The notes under the pieces are model-generated. The model had not been told where the DNA came from, ran no database searches, and saw only the letters and a list, made by a program, of their open reading frames with translations. 64,000 nt of DNA, from NCBI GenBank assembly GCA_942159475.1, contig OW804098.1, positions 8,326,773 through 8,390,772 on the forward strand, in the 5' to 3' direction. Within the stretch, counting starts at the first letter, position 1, and each line of letters begins with the position of its first letter. Below, in pieces: positions 32,001-45,664 of this stretch. A program made the translations under genes and the position numbers. This DNA is from Sthenelais limicola (taxonomy: Eukaryota; Annelida; Polychaeta; Phyllodocida; Sigalionidae).

Positions 32001-35000
32001 TCCCCCCTTGCCCCCAATACCAATTTTAAGGAATTACAGGACTTTTCGTTTAGGTCTAAATGCAGTTACTTACTATGGCGAACCTACTTCTATTCAACCG
32101 GGCATTTGAGTCAGAAAATGTTTCAAATGGATTAATCAAATTTAGAAACTCTTTTTGAGAAAGGAAAAGACATTACTGTGTCGTGCTGACACCCACGGGG
32201 CTGCCCAGGCCTGCCTCAGGTTTGGATACGCTTGTGTGCAGGAGGCTCAGCGGTGAGGTCAGCTTTGGCTCTTGTGGTACGGGCATGGGAGTGGACCGTC
32301 CCCTGGCTCACTTCAATTTCAGGCTGGAAGTATGAACTCAAACGCTTCTTTGCACAAGGTAAAGTGCAGAAGGCACTGCGACAAGCTACTTGGGCTTGGT
32401 AGGATGCTCTGACAAATCGGGACTACTCTTTTTCTCTCTAGCTTTGCTTCACAATAAATCCAGATGGAAAATTCGACTTCTCTTACACGGCAGCTCTCTG
32501 GGGGAAACCTTAATCACTTGCGGCACCACCCTGCGTTAAGTCAACCTAGGCTAGATCCTCCGGTCCCTGCGGTGGGTTCCCACATTGCCCTCACGGGAGC
32601 AGCTCTCTGCTATTTGCAAACACACAAGAAATGTGAAGGGCAAGGCGCCGGCCCCAAACTGGAGCAGCTGGTGGCGCACAATAATTCAATGACAAGAGAA
32701 ATCCACTACTTTTGATAAGGCAGGCTTTTCTATATGGTGATATGCTACATATGGTATGATAGAATACGTTTCAGTCACTGATAGTGTTCTTAGCTTACTT
32801 TCAAGGATGGATGTTTAAACTGTGCACGTCGACTCTAGCTCACAAGATCTTTTGCTTTTCTATACTGGGTTTTAATACTGCAGCTCTAGGCTCCGTCTCA
32901 CTAGACTGGCAATCCTTCAAGGACTATTCAAGTTGGCAGCGCTTACTCAATTACTAGTGGGCGTCTCCGGCCCCTCAATAGCTGTGTACACGAGGCATGG
33001 TGGCAGTCAATAGCGACCAGCTACAAGTTGGAAAGAGAATGTAAGGAGAAGGTGCCCCTCGGGAAGGGTCGGGCCGCTGTCTTCGGGCGGTTGCAGGTCC
33101 AAGAACCACTGAAACACAAAACTCAAGAAAGGCTTTTCTCCCCCCTTGCCCCCAATACCAATTTTAAGGAATTACAGGACTTTTCGTTTAGGTCTAAATG
33201 CAGTTACTTACTATGGCGAACCTACTTCTATTCAACCGGGCATTTGAGTCAGAAAACGGACAAATGGATTAATCAAATTTAGAAACTCTTTTTGAGAAAG
33301 GAAAAGACATTTACTGTGTCGTGCTGACACCCACGGGGCTGCCCAGGCCTGCCTCAGGTTTGGATACGCTTGTGTGCGGGAGGCTCAGCGGTTAGGTCAG
33401 CTTTGGCTCTTGTGGTACGGGCATGGGAGTGGACCGTCCCCTGGCTCACTTCAATTTCAGGCTGGAAGTATGAACTCAAACGCTTCTTTGCACAAGGTAA
33501 AGTGCAGAAGGCACTGCGACAAGCTACTTGGGCTTGGTAGGATGCTCTGACAAATCGGGACTACTCTTTTTCTCTCTAGCTTTGCTTCACAATAAATCCA
33601 GATGGAAAATTCGACTTCTCTTACACGGCAGCTCTCTGGGGGAAACCTTAATCACTTGCGGCACCACCCTGCGTTAAGTCAACCTAGGCTAGATCCTCCG
33701 GTCCCTGCGGTGGGTTCCCACATTGCCCTCACGGGAGCAGCTCTCTGCTATTTGCAAACACACAAGAAATGTGAAGGGCAAGGCGCCGGCCCCAAACTGG
33801 AGCAGCTGGTGGCGCACAATAATTCAATGACAAGAAATCCACTACTTTTGATAAGGCAGGCTTTTCTATATGGTGATGATATGCTACATATGGTATGATA
33901 GAATACGTTTCAGTCACTGATAGTGTTCTTAGCTTACTTTCAAGGATGGATGTTTAAACTGTGCTCGACGACTCTAGCTCACAAGATCTTTTGCTTTTCT
34001 ATACTATAACTGCAGCACTAGGCTCCGTCTCACTAGACTGGCAATCCTTCAAGGACTATTCAAGTTGGCAGCGCTTACTCAATTACTAGTGGGCGTCTCC
34101 GGCCCCTCAATAGCTGTGTACACGAGGCATGGTGGCAGTCAATAGCGACCTGCTACAAGTTGGAAAGAGAATGTAAGGAGAAGGTGCCCCTCGGGAAGGG
34201 TCGGGCCGCTGTCTTCGGGCGGTTGCAGGTCCAAGAACCACTGAAACACAAAACTCAAGAAAGGCTTTTCTCCCCCCTTGCCCCCAATACCAATTTTAAG
34301 GAATTACAGGACTTTTCGTTTAGGTCTAAATGCAGTTACTTACTATGGCGAACCTACTTCTATTCAACCGGGCATTTGAGTCAGAAAACGGACAAATGGA
34401 TTAATCAAATTTAGAAACTCTTTTTGAGAAAGGAAAAGACATTTACTGTGTCGTGCTGACACCCACGGGGCTGCCCAGGCCTGCCTCAGGTTTGGATACG
34501 CTTGTGTGCGGGAGGCTCAGCGGTTAGGTCAGCTTTGGCTCTTGTGGTACGGGCATGGGAGTGGACCGTCCCCTGGCTCACTTCAATTTCAGGCTGGAAG
34601 TATGAACTCAAACGCTTCTTTGCACATGGTAAAGTGCAGAAGGCACTGCGACAAGCTACTTGGGCTTGGTAGGATGCTCTGACAAATCGGGACTACTCTT
34701 TTTCTCTCTAGCTTTGCTTCACAATAAATCCAGATGGAAAATTCGACTTCTCTTACACGGCAGCTCTCTGGGGGAAACCTTAATCACTTGCGGCACCACC
34801 CTGCGTTAAGTCAACCTAGGCTAGATCCTCCGGTCCCTGCGGTGGGTTCCCACATTGCCCTCACGGGAGCAGCTCTCTGCTATTTGCAAACACACAAGAA
34901 ATGTGAAGGGCAAGGCGCCGGCCCCAAACTGGAGCAGCTGGTGGCGCACAATAATTCAATGACAAGAAATCCACTACTTTTGATACGGCAGGCATTTGGA

Positions 35001-38000
35001 TATGGTGATGATATGCTACATATGGTATGATAGAATACGTTTCAGTCACTGATAGTGTTGTTAGCTTACTTTCAAGGATGGATGTTTATACTGTGCTCGA
35101 CGACTCTAGCTCACAAGATCTTCTGCTTTTCTATACTGGGCTTTAAAACTGCAGCACTAGGCTCCGTCTCACTAGACTGGCAATCCTTCAAGGACTATTC
35201 AAGTTGGCAGCGCTTACTCAATTACTAGTGGGCGTCTCCGGCCCCTCAATAGCTGTGTACACGAGGCATGGTGGCAGTCAATAGCGACCAGCTACAAGTT
35301 GGAAAGAGAATGTAAGGAGAAGGTGCCCCTCGGGAAGGGTCGGGCCGCTGTCTTCGGGCGGTTGCAGGTCCAAGAACCACTGAAACACAAAACTCAAGAA
35401 AGGCTTTTCTCCCCCCTTGCCCCCAATACCAATTTTAAGGAATTACAGGACTTTTCGTTTAGGTCTAAATGCAGTTACTTACTATGGCGAACCTACTTCT
35501 ATTCAACCGGGCATTTGAGTCAGAAAATGTTTCAAATGGATTATTCAAATTTAGAAACTCGTTTTTAGAAAGGAAAAGACATTACTGTGTCGTGCTGACA
35601 CCCACGGGGCTGCCCAGGCCTGCCTCAGGTTTGGATACGCTTGTGTGCGGGAGGCTCAGCGGTGAGGTCAGCTTTGGCTCTTGTGGTACGGGCATGGGAG
35701 TGGACCGTCCCCTGGCTCACTTCAATTTCAGGCTGGAAGTATGAACTCAAACGCTTCTTTGCACAAGGTAAAGTGCAGAAGGCACTGCGACAAGCTACTT
35801 GGGCTTGGTAGGATGCTCTGACAAATCGGGACTACTCTTTTTCTCTCTAGCTTTGCTTCACAATAAATCCAGATGGAAAATTCGACTTCTCTTACACGGC
35901 AGCTCTCTGGGGGAAACCTTAATCACTTGCGGCACCACCCTGCGTTAAGTCAACCTAGGCTAGATCCTCCGGTCCCTGCGGTGGGTTCCCACATTGCCCT
36001 CACGGGAGCAGCTCTCTGCTATTTGCAAACACACAAGAAATGTGAAGGGCAAGGCGCCGGCCCCAAACTGGAGCAGCTGGTGGCGCACAATAATTCAATG
36101 ACAAGAAATCCACTACTTTTGATACGGCAGGCATTTGGATATGGTGATGATATGCTACATATGGTATGATAGAATACGTTTCAGTCACTGATAGTGTTGT
36201 TAGCTTACTTTCAAGGATGGATGTTTATACTGTGCTCGACGACTCTAGCTCACAAGATCTTTTGCTTTTCTATACTGGGCTTTAAAACTGCAGCACTAGG
36301 CTCCGTCTCACTAGACTGGCAATCCTTCAAGGACTATTCAAGTTGGCAGCGCTTACTCAATTACTAGTGGGCGTCTCCGGCCCCTCAATAGCTGTGTACA
36401 CGAGGCATGGTGGCAGTCAATAGCGACCAGCTACAAGTTGGAAAGAGAATGTAAGGAGAAGGTGCCCCTCGGGAAGGGTCGGGCCGCTGTCTTCGGGCGG
36501 TTGCAGGTCCAAGAACCACTGAAACACAAAACTCAAGAAAGGCTTTTCTCCCCCCTTGCCCCCAATACCAATTTTAAGGAATTACAGGACTTTTCGTTTA
36601 GGTCTAAATGCAGTTACTTACTATGGCGAACCTACTTCTATTCAACCGGGCATTTGAGTCAGAAAATGTTTCAAATGGATTATTCAAATTTAGAAACTCG
36701 TTTTTAGAAAGGAAAAGACATTACTGTGTCGTGCTGACACCCACGGGGCTGCCCAGGCCTGCCTCAGGTTTGGATACGCTTGTGTGCGGGAGGCTCAGCG
36801 GTTAGGTCAGCTTTGGCTCTTGTGGTACGGGCATGGGAGTGGACCGTCCCCTGGCTCACTTCAATTTGAGGCTGGAAGTATGAACTCAAACGCTTCTTTG
36901 CACATGGTAAAGTGCAGAAGGCACTGCGACAAGCTACTTGGGCTTGGTAGGATGCTCTGACAAATCGGGACTACTCTTTTTCTCTCTAGCTTTGCTTCAC
37001 AATAAATCCAGATGGAAAATTCGACTTCTCTTACACGGCAGCTCTCTGGGGGAAACCTTAATCACTTGCGGCACCACCCTGCGTTAAGTCAACCTAGGCT
37101 AGATCCTCCGGTCCGTGCGGTGGGTTCCCACATTGCCCTCACGGGAGCAGCTCTCTGCTATTTGCAAACACACAAGAAATGTGAAGGGCAAGGCGCCGGC
37201 CCCAAACTGGAGCAGCCGGCCCCAAACTGGAGCAGCTGGTGGCGCACAATAATTCAATGACAAGAAATCCACTACTTTTGATACGGCAGGCATTTGGATA
37301 TGGTGATGATATGCTACATATGGTATGATAGAATACGTTTCAGTCACTGATAGTGTTGTTAGCTTACTTTCAAGGATGGATGTTTATACTGTGCTCGACG
37401 ACTCTAGCTCACAAGATCTTTTGCTTTTCTATACTGGGCTTTAAAACTGCAGCACTAGGCTCCGTCTCACTAGACTGGCAATCCTTCAAGGACTATTCAA
37501 GTTGGCAGCGCTTACTCAATTACTAGTGGGCGTCTCCGGCCCCTCAATAGCTGTGTACACGAGGCATGGTGGCAGTCAATAGCGACCAGCTACAAGTTGG
37601 AAAGAGAATGTAAGGAGAAGGTGCCCCTCGGGAAGGGTCGGGCCGCTGTCTTCGGGCGGTTGCAGGTCCAAGAACCACTGAAACACAAAACTCAAGAAAG
37701 GCTTTTCTCCCCCCTTGCCCCCAATACCAATTTTAAGGAATTACAGGACTTTTCGTTTAGGTCTAAATGCAGTTACTTACTATGGCGAACCTACTTCTAT
37801 TCAACCGGGCATTTGAGTCAGAAAATGTTTCAAATGGATTATTCAAATTTAGAAACTCGTTTTTAGAAAGGAAAAGACATTACTGTGTCGTGCTGACACC
37901 CACGGGGCTGCCCAGGCCTGCCTCAGGTTTGGATACGCTTGTGTGCGGGAGGCTCAGCGGCGAGGTCAGCTTTGGCTCTTGTGGTACGGGCATGGGAGTG

Positions 38001-41000
38001 GACCGTCCCCTGGCTCACTTCAATTTCAGGCTGGAAGTATGAACTCAAACGCTTCTTTGCACAAGGTAAAGTGCAGAAGGCACTGCGACAAGCTACTTGG
38101 GCTTGGTAGGATGCTCTGACAAATCGGGACTACTCTTTTTCTCTCTAGCTTTGCTTCACAATAAATCCAGATGGAAAATTCGACTTCTCTTACACGGCAG
38201 CTCTCTGGGGGAAACCTTAATCACTTGCGGCACCACCCTGCGTTAAGTCAACCTAGGCTAGATCCTCCGGTCCCTGCGGTGGGTTCCCACATTGCCCTCA
38301 CGGGAGCAGCTCTCTGCTATTTGCAAACACACAAGAAATGTGAAGGGCAAGGCGCCGGCCCCAAACTGGAGCAGCTGGTGGCGCACAATAATTCAATGAC
38401 AAGAAATCCACTACTTTTGATACGGCAGGCATTTGGATATGGTGATGATATGCTACATATGGTATGATAGAATACGTTTCAGTCACTGATAGTGTTGTTA
38501 GCTTACTTTCAAGGATGGATGTTTATACTGTGCTCGACGACTCTAGCTCACAAGATCTTTTGCTTTTCTATACTGGGCTTTAAAACTGCAGCACTAGGCT
38601 CCGTCTCACTACACTGGCAATCCTTCAAGGACTATTCAAGTTGGCAGCGCTTACTCAATTACTAGTGGGCGTCTCCGGCCCCTCAATAGCTGTGTACACG
38701 AGGCTTGGTGGCAGTCAATAGCGACCAGCTACAAGTTGGAAAGAGAATGTAAGGAGAAGGTGCCCCTCGGGAAGGGAAGGGCCGCTGTCTTCGGGCGGTT
38801 GCAGGTCCAAGAACCACTGAAACACAAAACTCAAGAAAGGCTTTTCTCCCCCCTTGCCCCCAATACCAATTTTAAGGAATTACAGGACTTTTCGTTTAGG
38901 TCTAAATGCAGTTACTTACTATGGCGAACCTACTTCTATTCAACCGGGCATTTGAGTCAGAAAATGTTTCAAATGGATTATTCAAATTTAGAAACTCGTT
39001 TTTAGAAAGGAAAAGACATTACTGTGTCGTGCTGACACCCACGGGGCTGCCCAGGCCTGCCTCAGGTTTGGATACGCTTGTGTGCGGGAGGCTCAGCGGT
39101 GAGGTCAGCTTTGGCTCTTGTGGTACGGGCATGGGAGTGGACCGTCCCCTGGCTCACTTCAATTTCAGGCTGGAAGTATGAACTCAAACGCTTCTTTGCA
39201 CAAGGTAAAGTGCAGAAGGCACTGCGACAAGCTACTTGGGCTTGGTAGGATGCTCTGACAAATCGAGACTACTCTTTTTCTCTCTAGCTTTGCTTCACAA
39301 TAAATCCAGATGGAAAATTCGACTTCTCTTACACGGCAGCTCTCTGGGGGAAACCTTAATCACTTGCGGCACCACCCTGCGTTAAGTCAACCTAGGCTAG
39401 ATCCTCCGGTCCCTGCGGTGGGTTCCCACATTGCCCTCACGGGAGCAGCTCTCTGCTATTTGCAAACACACAAGAAATGTGAAGGGCAAGGCACGCCCCA
39501 AACTGGAGCAGCTGGTGGCGCACAATAATTCAATGACAAGAGAAATCCACTACTTTTGATAAGGCAGGCTTTTCTATATGGTGATGATATGCTACATATG
39601 GTATGATAGAATACGTTTCAGTCACTGATAGTGTTCTTAGCTTACTTTCAAGGATGGATGTTTAAACTGTGCACGTCGACTCTAGCTCACAAGATCTTTT
39701 GCTTTTCTATACTGGGTTTTAATACTGCAGCACTAGGCTCCGTCTCACTAGACTGGCAATCCTTCAAGGACTATTCAAGTTGGCAGCGCTTACTCAATTA
39801 CTAGTGGGCGTCTCCGGCCCCTCAATAGCTGTGTACACGAGGCATGGTGGCAGTCAATAGCGACCAGCTACAAGTTGGAAAGAGAATGTAAGGAGAAGGT
39901 GCCCCTCGGGAAGGGTCGGGCCGCTGTCTTCGGGCGGTAGCAGGTCCAAGAACCACTGAAACACAAAACTCAAGAAAGGCTTTTCTCCCCCCTTGCCCCC
40001 AATACCAATTTTAAGGAATTACAGGACTTTTCGTTTAGGTCTAAATGCAGTTACTTACTATGGCGAACCTACTTCTATTCAACCGGGCATTTGAGTCAGA
40101 AAACGGACAAATGGATTAATCAAATTTAGAAACTCTTTTTGAGAAAGGAAAAGACATTTACTGTGTCGTGCTGACACCCACGGGGCTGCCCAGGCCTGCC
40201 TCAGGTTTGGATACGCTTGTGTGCGGGAGGCTCAGCGGTTAGGTCAGCTTTGGCTCTTGTGGTACGGGCATGGGAGTGGACCGTCCCCTGGCTCACTTCA
40301 ATTTCAGGCTGGAAGTATGAACTCAAACGCTTCTTTGCACATGGTAAAGTGCAGAAGGCACTGCGACAAGCTACTTGGGCTTGGTAGGATGCTCTGACAA
40401 ATCGGGACTACTCTTTTTCTCTCTAGCTTTGCTTCACAATAAATCCAGATGGAAAATTCGACTTCTCTTACACGGCAGCTCTCTGGGGGAAACCTTAATC
40501 ACTTGCGGCACCACCCTGCGTTAAGTCAACCTAGGCTAGATCCTCCGGTCCCTGCGGTGGGTTCCCACATTGCCCTCACGGGAGCAGCTCTCTGCTATTT
40601 GCAAACACACAAGAAATGTGAAGGGCAAGGTGCCGGCCCCAAACTGGAGCAGCTGGTGGCGCACAATAATTCAATGACAAGAAATCCACTACTTTTGATA
40701 CGGCAGGCATTTGGATATGGTGATGATATGCTACATATGGTATGATAGAATACGTTTCAGTCACTGATAGTGTTGTTAGCTTACTTTCAAGGATGGATGT
40801 TTATACTGTGCTCGACGACTCTAGCTCACAAGATCTTTTGCTTTTCTATACTGGGCTTTAAAACTGCAGCACTAGGCTCCGTCTCACTACACTGGCAATC
40901 CTTCAAGGACTATTCAAGTTGGCAGCGCTTACTCAATTACTAGTGGGCGTCTCCGGCCCCTCAATAGCTGTGTACACGAGGCTTGGTGGCAGTCAATAGC

Positions 41001-44000
41001 GACCAGCTACAAGTTGGAAAGAGAATGTAAGGAGAAGGTGCCCCTCGGGAAGGGTCGGGCCGCTGTCTTCGGGCGGTTGCAGGTCCAAGAACCACTGAAA
41101 CACAAAACTCAAGAAAGGCTTTTCTCCCCCCTTGCCCCCAATACCAATTTTAAGGAATTACAGGACTTTTCGTTTAGGTCTAAATGCAGTTACTTACTAT
41201 GGCGAACCTACTTCTATTCAACCGGGCATTTGAGTCAGAAAATGTTTCAAATGGATTATTCAAATTTAGAAACTCGTTTTTAGAAAGGAAAAGACATTAC
41301 TGTGTCGTGCTGACACCCACGGGGCTGCCCAGGCCTGCCTCAGGTTTGGATACGCTTGTGTGCGGGAGGCTCAGCGGTGAGGTCAGCTTTGGCTCTTGTG
41401 GTACGGGCATGGGAGTGGACCGTCCCCTGGCTCACTTCAATTTCAGGCTGGAAGTATGAACTCAAACGCTTCTTTGCACAAGGTAAAGTGCAGAAGGCAC
41501 TGCGACAAGCTACTTGGGCTTGGTAGGATGCTCTGACAAATCGGGACTACTCTTTTTCTCTCTAGCTTTGCTTCACAATAAATCCAGATGGAAAATTCGA
41601 CTTCTCTTACACGGCAGCTCTCTGGGGGAAACCTTAATCACTTGCGGCACCACCCTGCGTTAAGTCAACCTAGGCTAGATCCTCCGGTCCCTGCGGTGGG
41701 TTCCCACATTGCCCTCACGGGAGCAGCTCTCTGCTATTTGCAAACACACAAGAAATGTGAAGGGCAAGGCGCCGGCCCCAAACTGGAGCAGCTGGTGGCG
41801 CACAATATTTCAATGACAAGAAATCCACTACTTTTGATACGGCAGGCATTTGGATATGGTGATGATATGCTACATATGGTATGATAGAATACGTTTCAGT
41901 CACTGATAGTGTTGTTAGCTTACTTTCAAGGATGGATGTTTATACTGTGCTCGACGACTCTAGCTCACAAGATCTTTTGCTTTTCTATACTGGGCTTTAA
42001 AACTGCAGCACTAGGCTCCGTCTCACTAGACTGGCAATCCTTCAAGGACTATTCAAGTTGGCAGCGCTTACTCAATTACTAGTGGGCGTCTCCGGCCCCT
42101 CAATAGCTGTGTACACGAGGCATGGTGGCAGTCAATAGCGACCAGCTACAAGTTGGAAAGAGAATGTAAGGAGAAGGTGCCCCTCGGGAAGGGTCGGGCC
42201 GCTGTCTTCGGGCGGTTGCAGGTCCAAGAACCACTGAAACACAAAACTCAAGAAAGGCTTTTCTCCCCCCTTGCCCCCAATACCAATTTTAAGGAATTAC
42301 AGGACTTTTCGTTTAGGTCTAAATGCAGTTACTTACTATGGCGAACCTACTTCTATTCAACCGGGCATTTGAGTCAGAAAATGTTTCAAATGGATTATTC
42401 AAATTTAGAAACTCGTTTTTAGAAAGGAAAAGACATTACTGTGTCGTGCTGACACCCACGGGGCTGCCCAGGCCTGCCTCAGGTTTGGATACGCTTGTGT
42501 GCGGGAGGCTCAGCGGCGAGGTCAGCTTTGGCTCTTGTGGTACGGGCATGGGAGTGGACCGTCCCCTGGCTCACTTCAATTTCAGGCTGGAAGTATGAAC
42601 TCAAACGCTTCTTTGCACAAGGTAAAGTGCAGAAGGCACTGCGACAAGCTACTTGGGCTTGGTAGGATGCTCTGACAAATCGGGACTACTCTTTTTCTCT
42701 CTAGCTTTGCTTCACAATAAATCCAGATGGAAAATTCGACTTCTCTTACACGGCAGCTCTCTGGGGGAAACCTTAATCACTTGCGGCACCACCCTGCGTT
42801 AAGTCAACCTAGGCTAGATCCTCCGGTCCCTGCGGTGGGTTCCCACATTGCCCTCACGGGAGCAGCTCTCTGCTATTTGCAAACACACAAGAAATGTGAA
42901 GGGCAAGGCGCCGGCCCCAAACTGGAGCAGCTGGTGGCGCACAATAATTCAATGACAAGAAATCCACTACTTTTGATACGGCAGGCATTTGGATATGGTG
43001 ATGATATGCTACATATGGTATGATAGAATACGTTTCAGTCACTGATAGTGTTGTTAGCTTACTTTCAAGGATGGATGTTTATACTGTGCTCGACGACTCT
43101 AGCTCACAAGATCTTTTGCTTTTCTATACTGGGCTTTAAAACTGCAGCACTAGGCTCCGTCTCACTACACTGGCAATCCTTCAAGGACTATTCAAGTTGG
43201 CAGCGCTTACTCAATTACTAGTGGGCGTCTCCGGCCCCTCAATAGCTGTGTACACGAGGCATGGTGGCAGTCAATAGCGACCAGCTACAAGTTGGAAAGA
43301 GAATGTAAGGAGAAGGTGCCCCTCGGGAAGGGTCGGGCCGCTGTCTTTGGGCGGTAGCAGGTCCAAGAACCACTGAAACACAAAACTCAAGAAAGGCTTT
43401 TCTCCCCCCTTGCCCCCAATACCAATTTTAAGGAATTACAGGACTTTTCGTTTAGGTCTAAATGCAGTTACTTACTATGGCGAACCTACTTCTATTCAAC
43501 CGGGCATTTGAGTCAGAAAACGGACAAATGGATTAATCAAATTTAGAAACTCTTTTTGAGAAAGGAAAAGACATTTACTGTGTCGTGCTGACACCCACGG
43601 GGCTGCCCAGGCCTGCCTCAGGTTTGGATACGCTTGTGTGCGGGAGGCTCAGCGGTTAGGTCAGCTTTGGCTCTTGTGGTACGGGCATGGGAGTGGACCG
43701 TCCCCTGGCTCACTTCAATTTCAGGCTGGAAGTATGAACTCAAACGCTTCTTTGCACATGGTAAAGTGCAGAAGGCACTGCGACAAGCTACTTGGGCTTG
43801 GTAGGATGCTCTGACAAATCGGGACTACTCTTTTTCTCTCTAGCTTTGCTTCACAATAAATCCAGATGGAAAATTCGACTTCTCTTACACGGCAGCTCTC
43901 TGGGGGAAACCTTAATCACTTGCGGCACCACCCTGCGTTAAGTCAACCTAGGCTAGATCCTCCGGTCCCTGCGGTGGGTTCCCACATTGCCCTCACGGGA

Positions 44001-45664
44001 GCAGCTCTCTGCTATTTGCAAACACACAAGAAATGTGAAGGGCAAGGTGCCGGCCCCAAACTGGAGCAGCTGGTGGCGCACAATAATTCAATGACAAGAA
44101 ATCCACTACTTTTGATACGGCAGGCATTTGGATATGGTGATGATATGCTACATATGGTATGATAGAATACGTTTCAGTCACTGATAGTGTTGTTAGCTTA
44201 CTTTCAAGGATGGATGTTTATACTGTGCTCGACGACTCTAGCTCACAAGATCTTTTGCTTTTCTATACTGGGCTTTAAAACTGCAGCACTAGGCTCCGTC
44301 TCACTACACTGGCAATCCTTCAAGGACTATTCAAGTTGGCAGCGCTTACTCAATTACTAGTGGGCGTCTCCGGCCCCTCAATAGCTGTGTACACGAGGCA
44401 TGGTGGCAGTCAATAGCGACCAGCTACAAGTTGGAAAGAGAATGTAAGGAGAAGGTGCCCCTCGGGAAGGGTCGGGCCGCTGTCTTCGGGCGGTTGCAGG
44501 TCCAAGAACCACTGAAACACAAAACTCAAGAAAGGCTTTTCTCCCCCCTTGCCCCCAATACCAATTTTAAGGAATTACAGGACTTTTCGTTTAGGTCTAA
44601 ATGCAGTTACTTACTATGGCGAACCTACTTCTATTCAACCGGGCATTTGAGTCAGAAAATGTTTCAAATGGATTATTCAAATTTAGAAACTCGTTTTTAG
44701 AAAGGAAAAGACATTACTGTGTCGTGCTGACACCCACGGGGCTGCCCAGGCCTGCCTCAGGTTTGGATACGCTTGTGTGCAGGAGGCTCAGCGGTGAGGT
44801 CAGCTTTGGCTCTTGTGGTACGGGCATGGGAGTGGACCGTCCCCTGGCTCACTTCAATTTCAGGCTGGAAGTATGAACTCAAACGCTTCTTTGCACAAGG
44901 TAAAGTGCAGAAGGCACTGCGACAAGCTACTTGGGCTTGGTAGGATGCTCTGACAAATCGGGACTACTCTTTTTCTCTCTAGCTTTGCTTCACAATAAAT
45001 CCAGATGGAAAATTCGACTTCTCTTACACGGCAGCTCTCTGGGGGAAACCTTAATCACTTGCGGCACCACCCTGCGTTAAGTCAACCTAGGCTAGATCCT
45101 CCGGTCCCTGCGGTGGGTTCCCACATTGCCCTCACGGGAGCAGCTCTCTGCTATTTGCAAACACACAAGAAATGTGAAGGGCAAGGCGCCGGCCCCAAAC
45201 TGGAGCAGCTGGTGGCGCACAATAATTCAATGACAAGAAATCCACTACTTTTGATACGGCAGGCATTTGGATATGGTGATGATATGCTACATATGGTATG
45301 ATAGAATACGTTTCAGTCACTGATAGTGTTCTTAGCTTACTTTCAAGGATGGATGTTTAAACTGTGCATGTCGACTCTAGCTCACAAGATCTTTTGCTTT
45401 TCTATACTGGGTTTTAATACTGCAGCTCTAGGCTCCGTCTCACTAGACTGGCAATCCTTCAAGGACTATTCAAGTTGGCAGCGCTTACTCAATTACTAGT
45501 GGGCGTCTCCGGCCCCTCAATAGCTGTGTACACGAGGCATGGTGGCAGTCAATAGCGACCTGCTACAAGTTGGAAAGAGAATGTAAGGAGAAGGTGCCCC
45601 TTGGGAAGGGTCGGGCAGCTGTCTTCGGGCAGTTGCAGGTCCAAGAACCACTGAAACACAAAAC
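29017..45664. repeat. Tandem array of 15 copies of a 1.13-1.16 kb unit (about 16.6 kb)
   Basis: A landmark (CCAGATGGAAAATTCGACTT) recurs at 29065, 30197, 31329, 32461, 33599, 34731, 35870, 37009, 38168, 39307, 40446, 41585, 42724, 43863 and 45002. Spacings are 1132, 1132, 1132, 1138, 1132, 1139, 1139, 1159, then 1139 six times; the fifteenth copy is cut at about 45664. Copies are nearly identical. Two main variants differ around GAAAACGGACAAATGG versus GAAAATGTTTCAAATGG, and at CTATAACTGCAG versus CTGGGCTTTAAAACTGCAG. The 1159 bp copy has a 20 bp internal duplication (37196-37235). Short frames of 62-98 codons recur in each copy, but high copy identity alone explains their conservation, so I do not call genes. 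I recognise no transposon protein and no terminal inverted repeats. Confidence 0.97.

Noticed and set aside
29068..45301. Recurrent 98-, 89-, 91-, 84- and 62-codon frames in each array unit, including an MENSTSLTRQ frame
   Set aside because: Copies are nearly identical, so shared frames carry no evidence of selection; several copies break them, and no domain is recognised.
29017..45664. A CRISPR-like array or a ribosomal/histone gene cluster
   Set aside because: Units are over 1.1 kb with no spacers, and contain no rRNA, histone or other recognisable gene.
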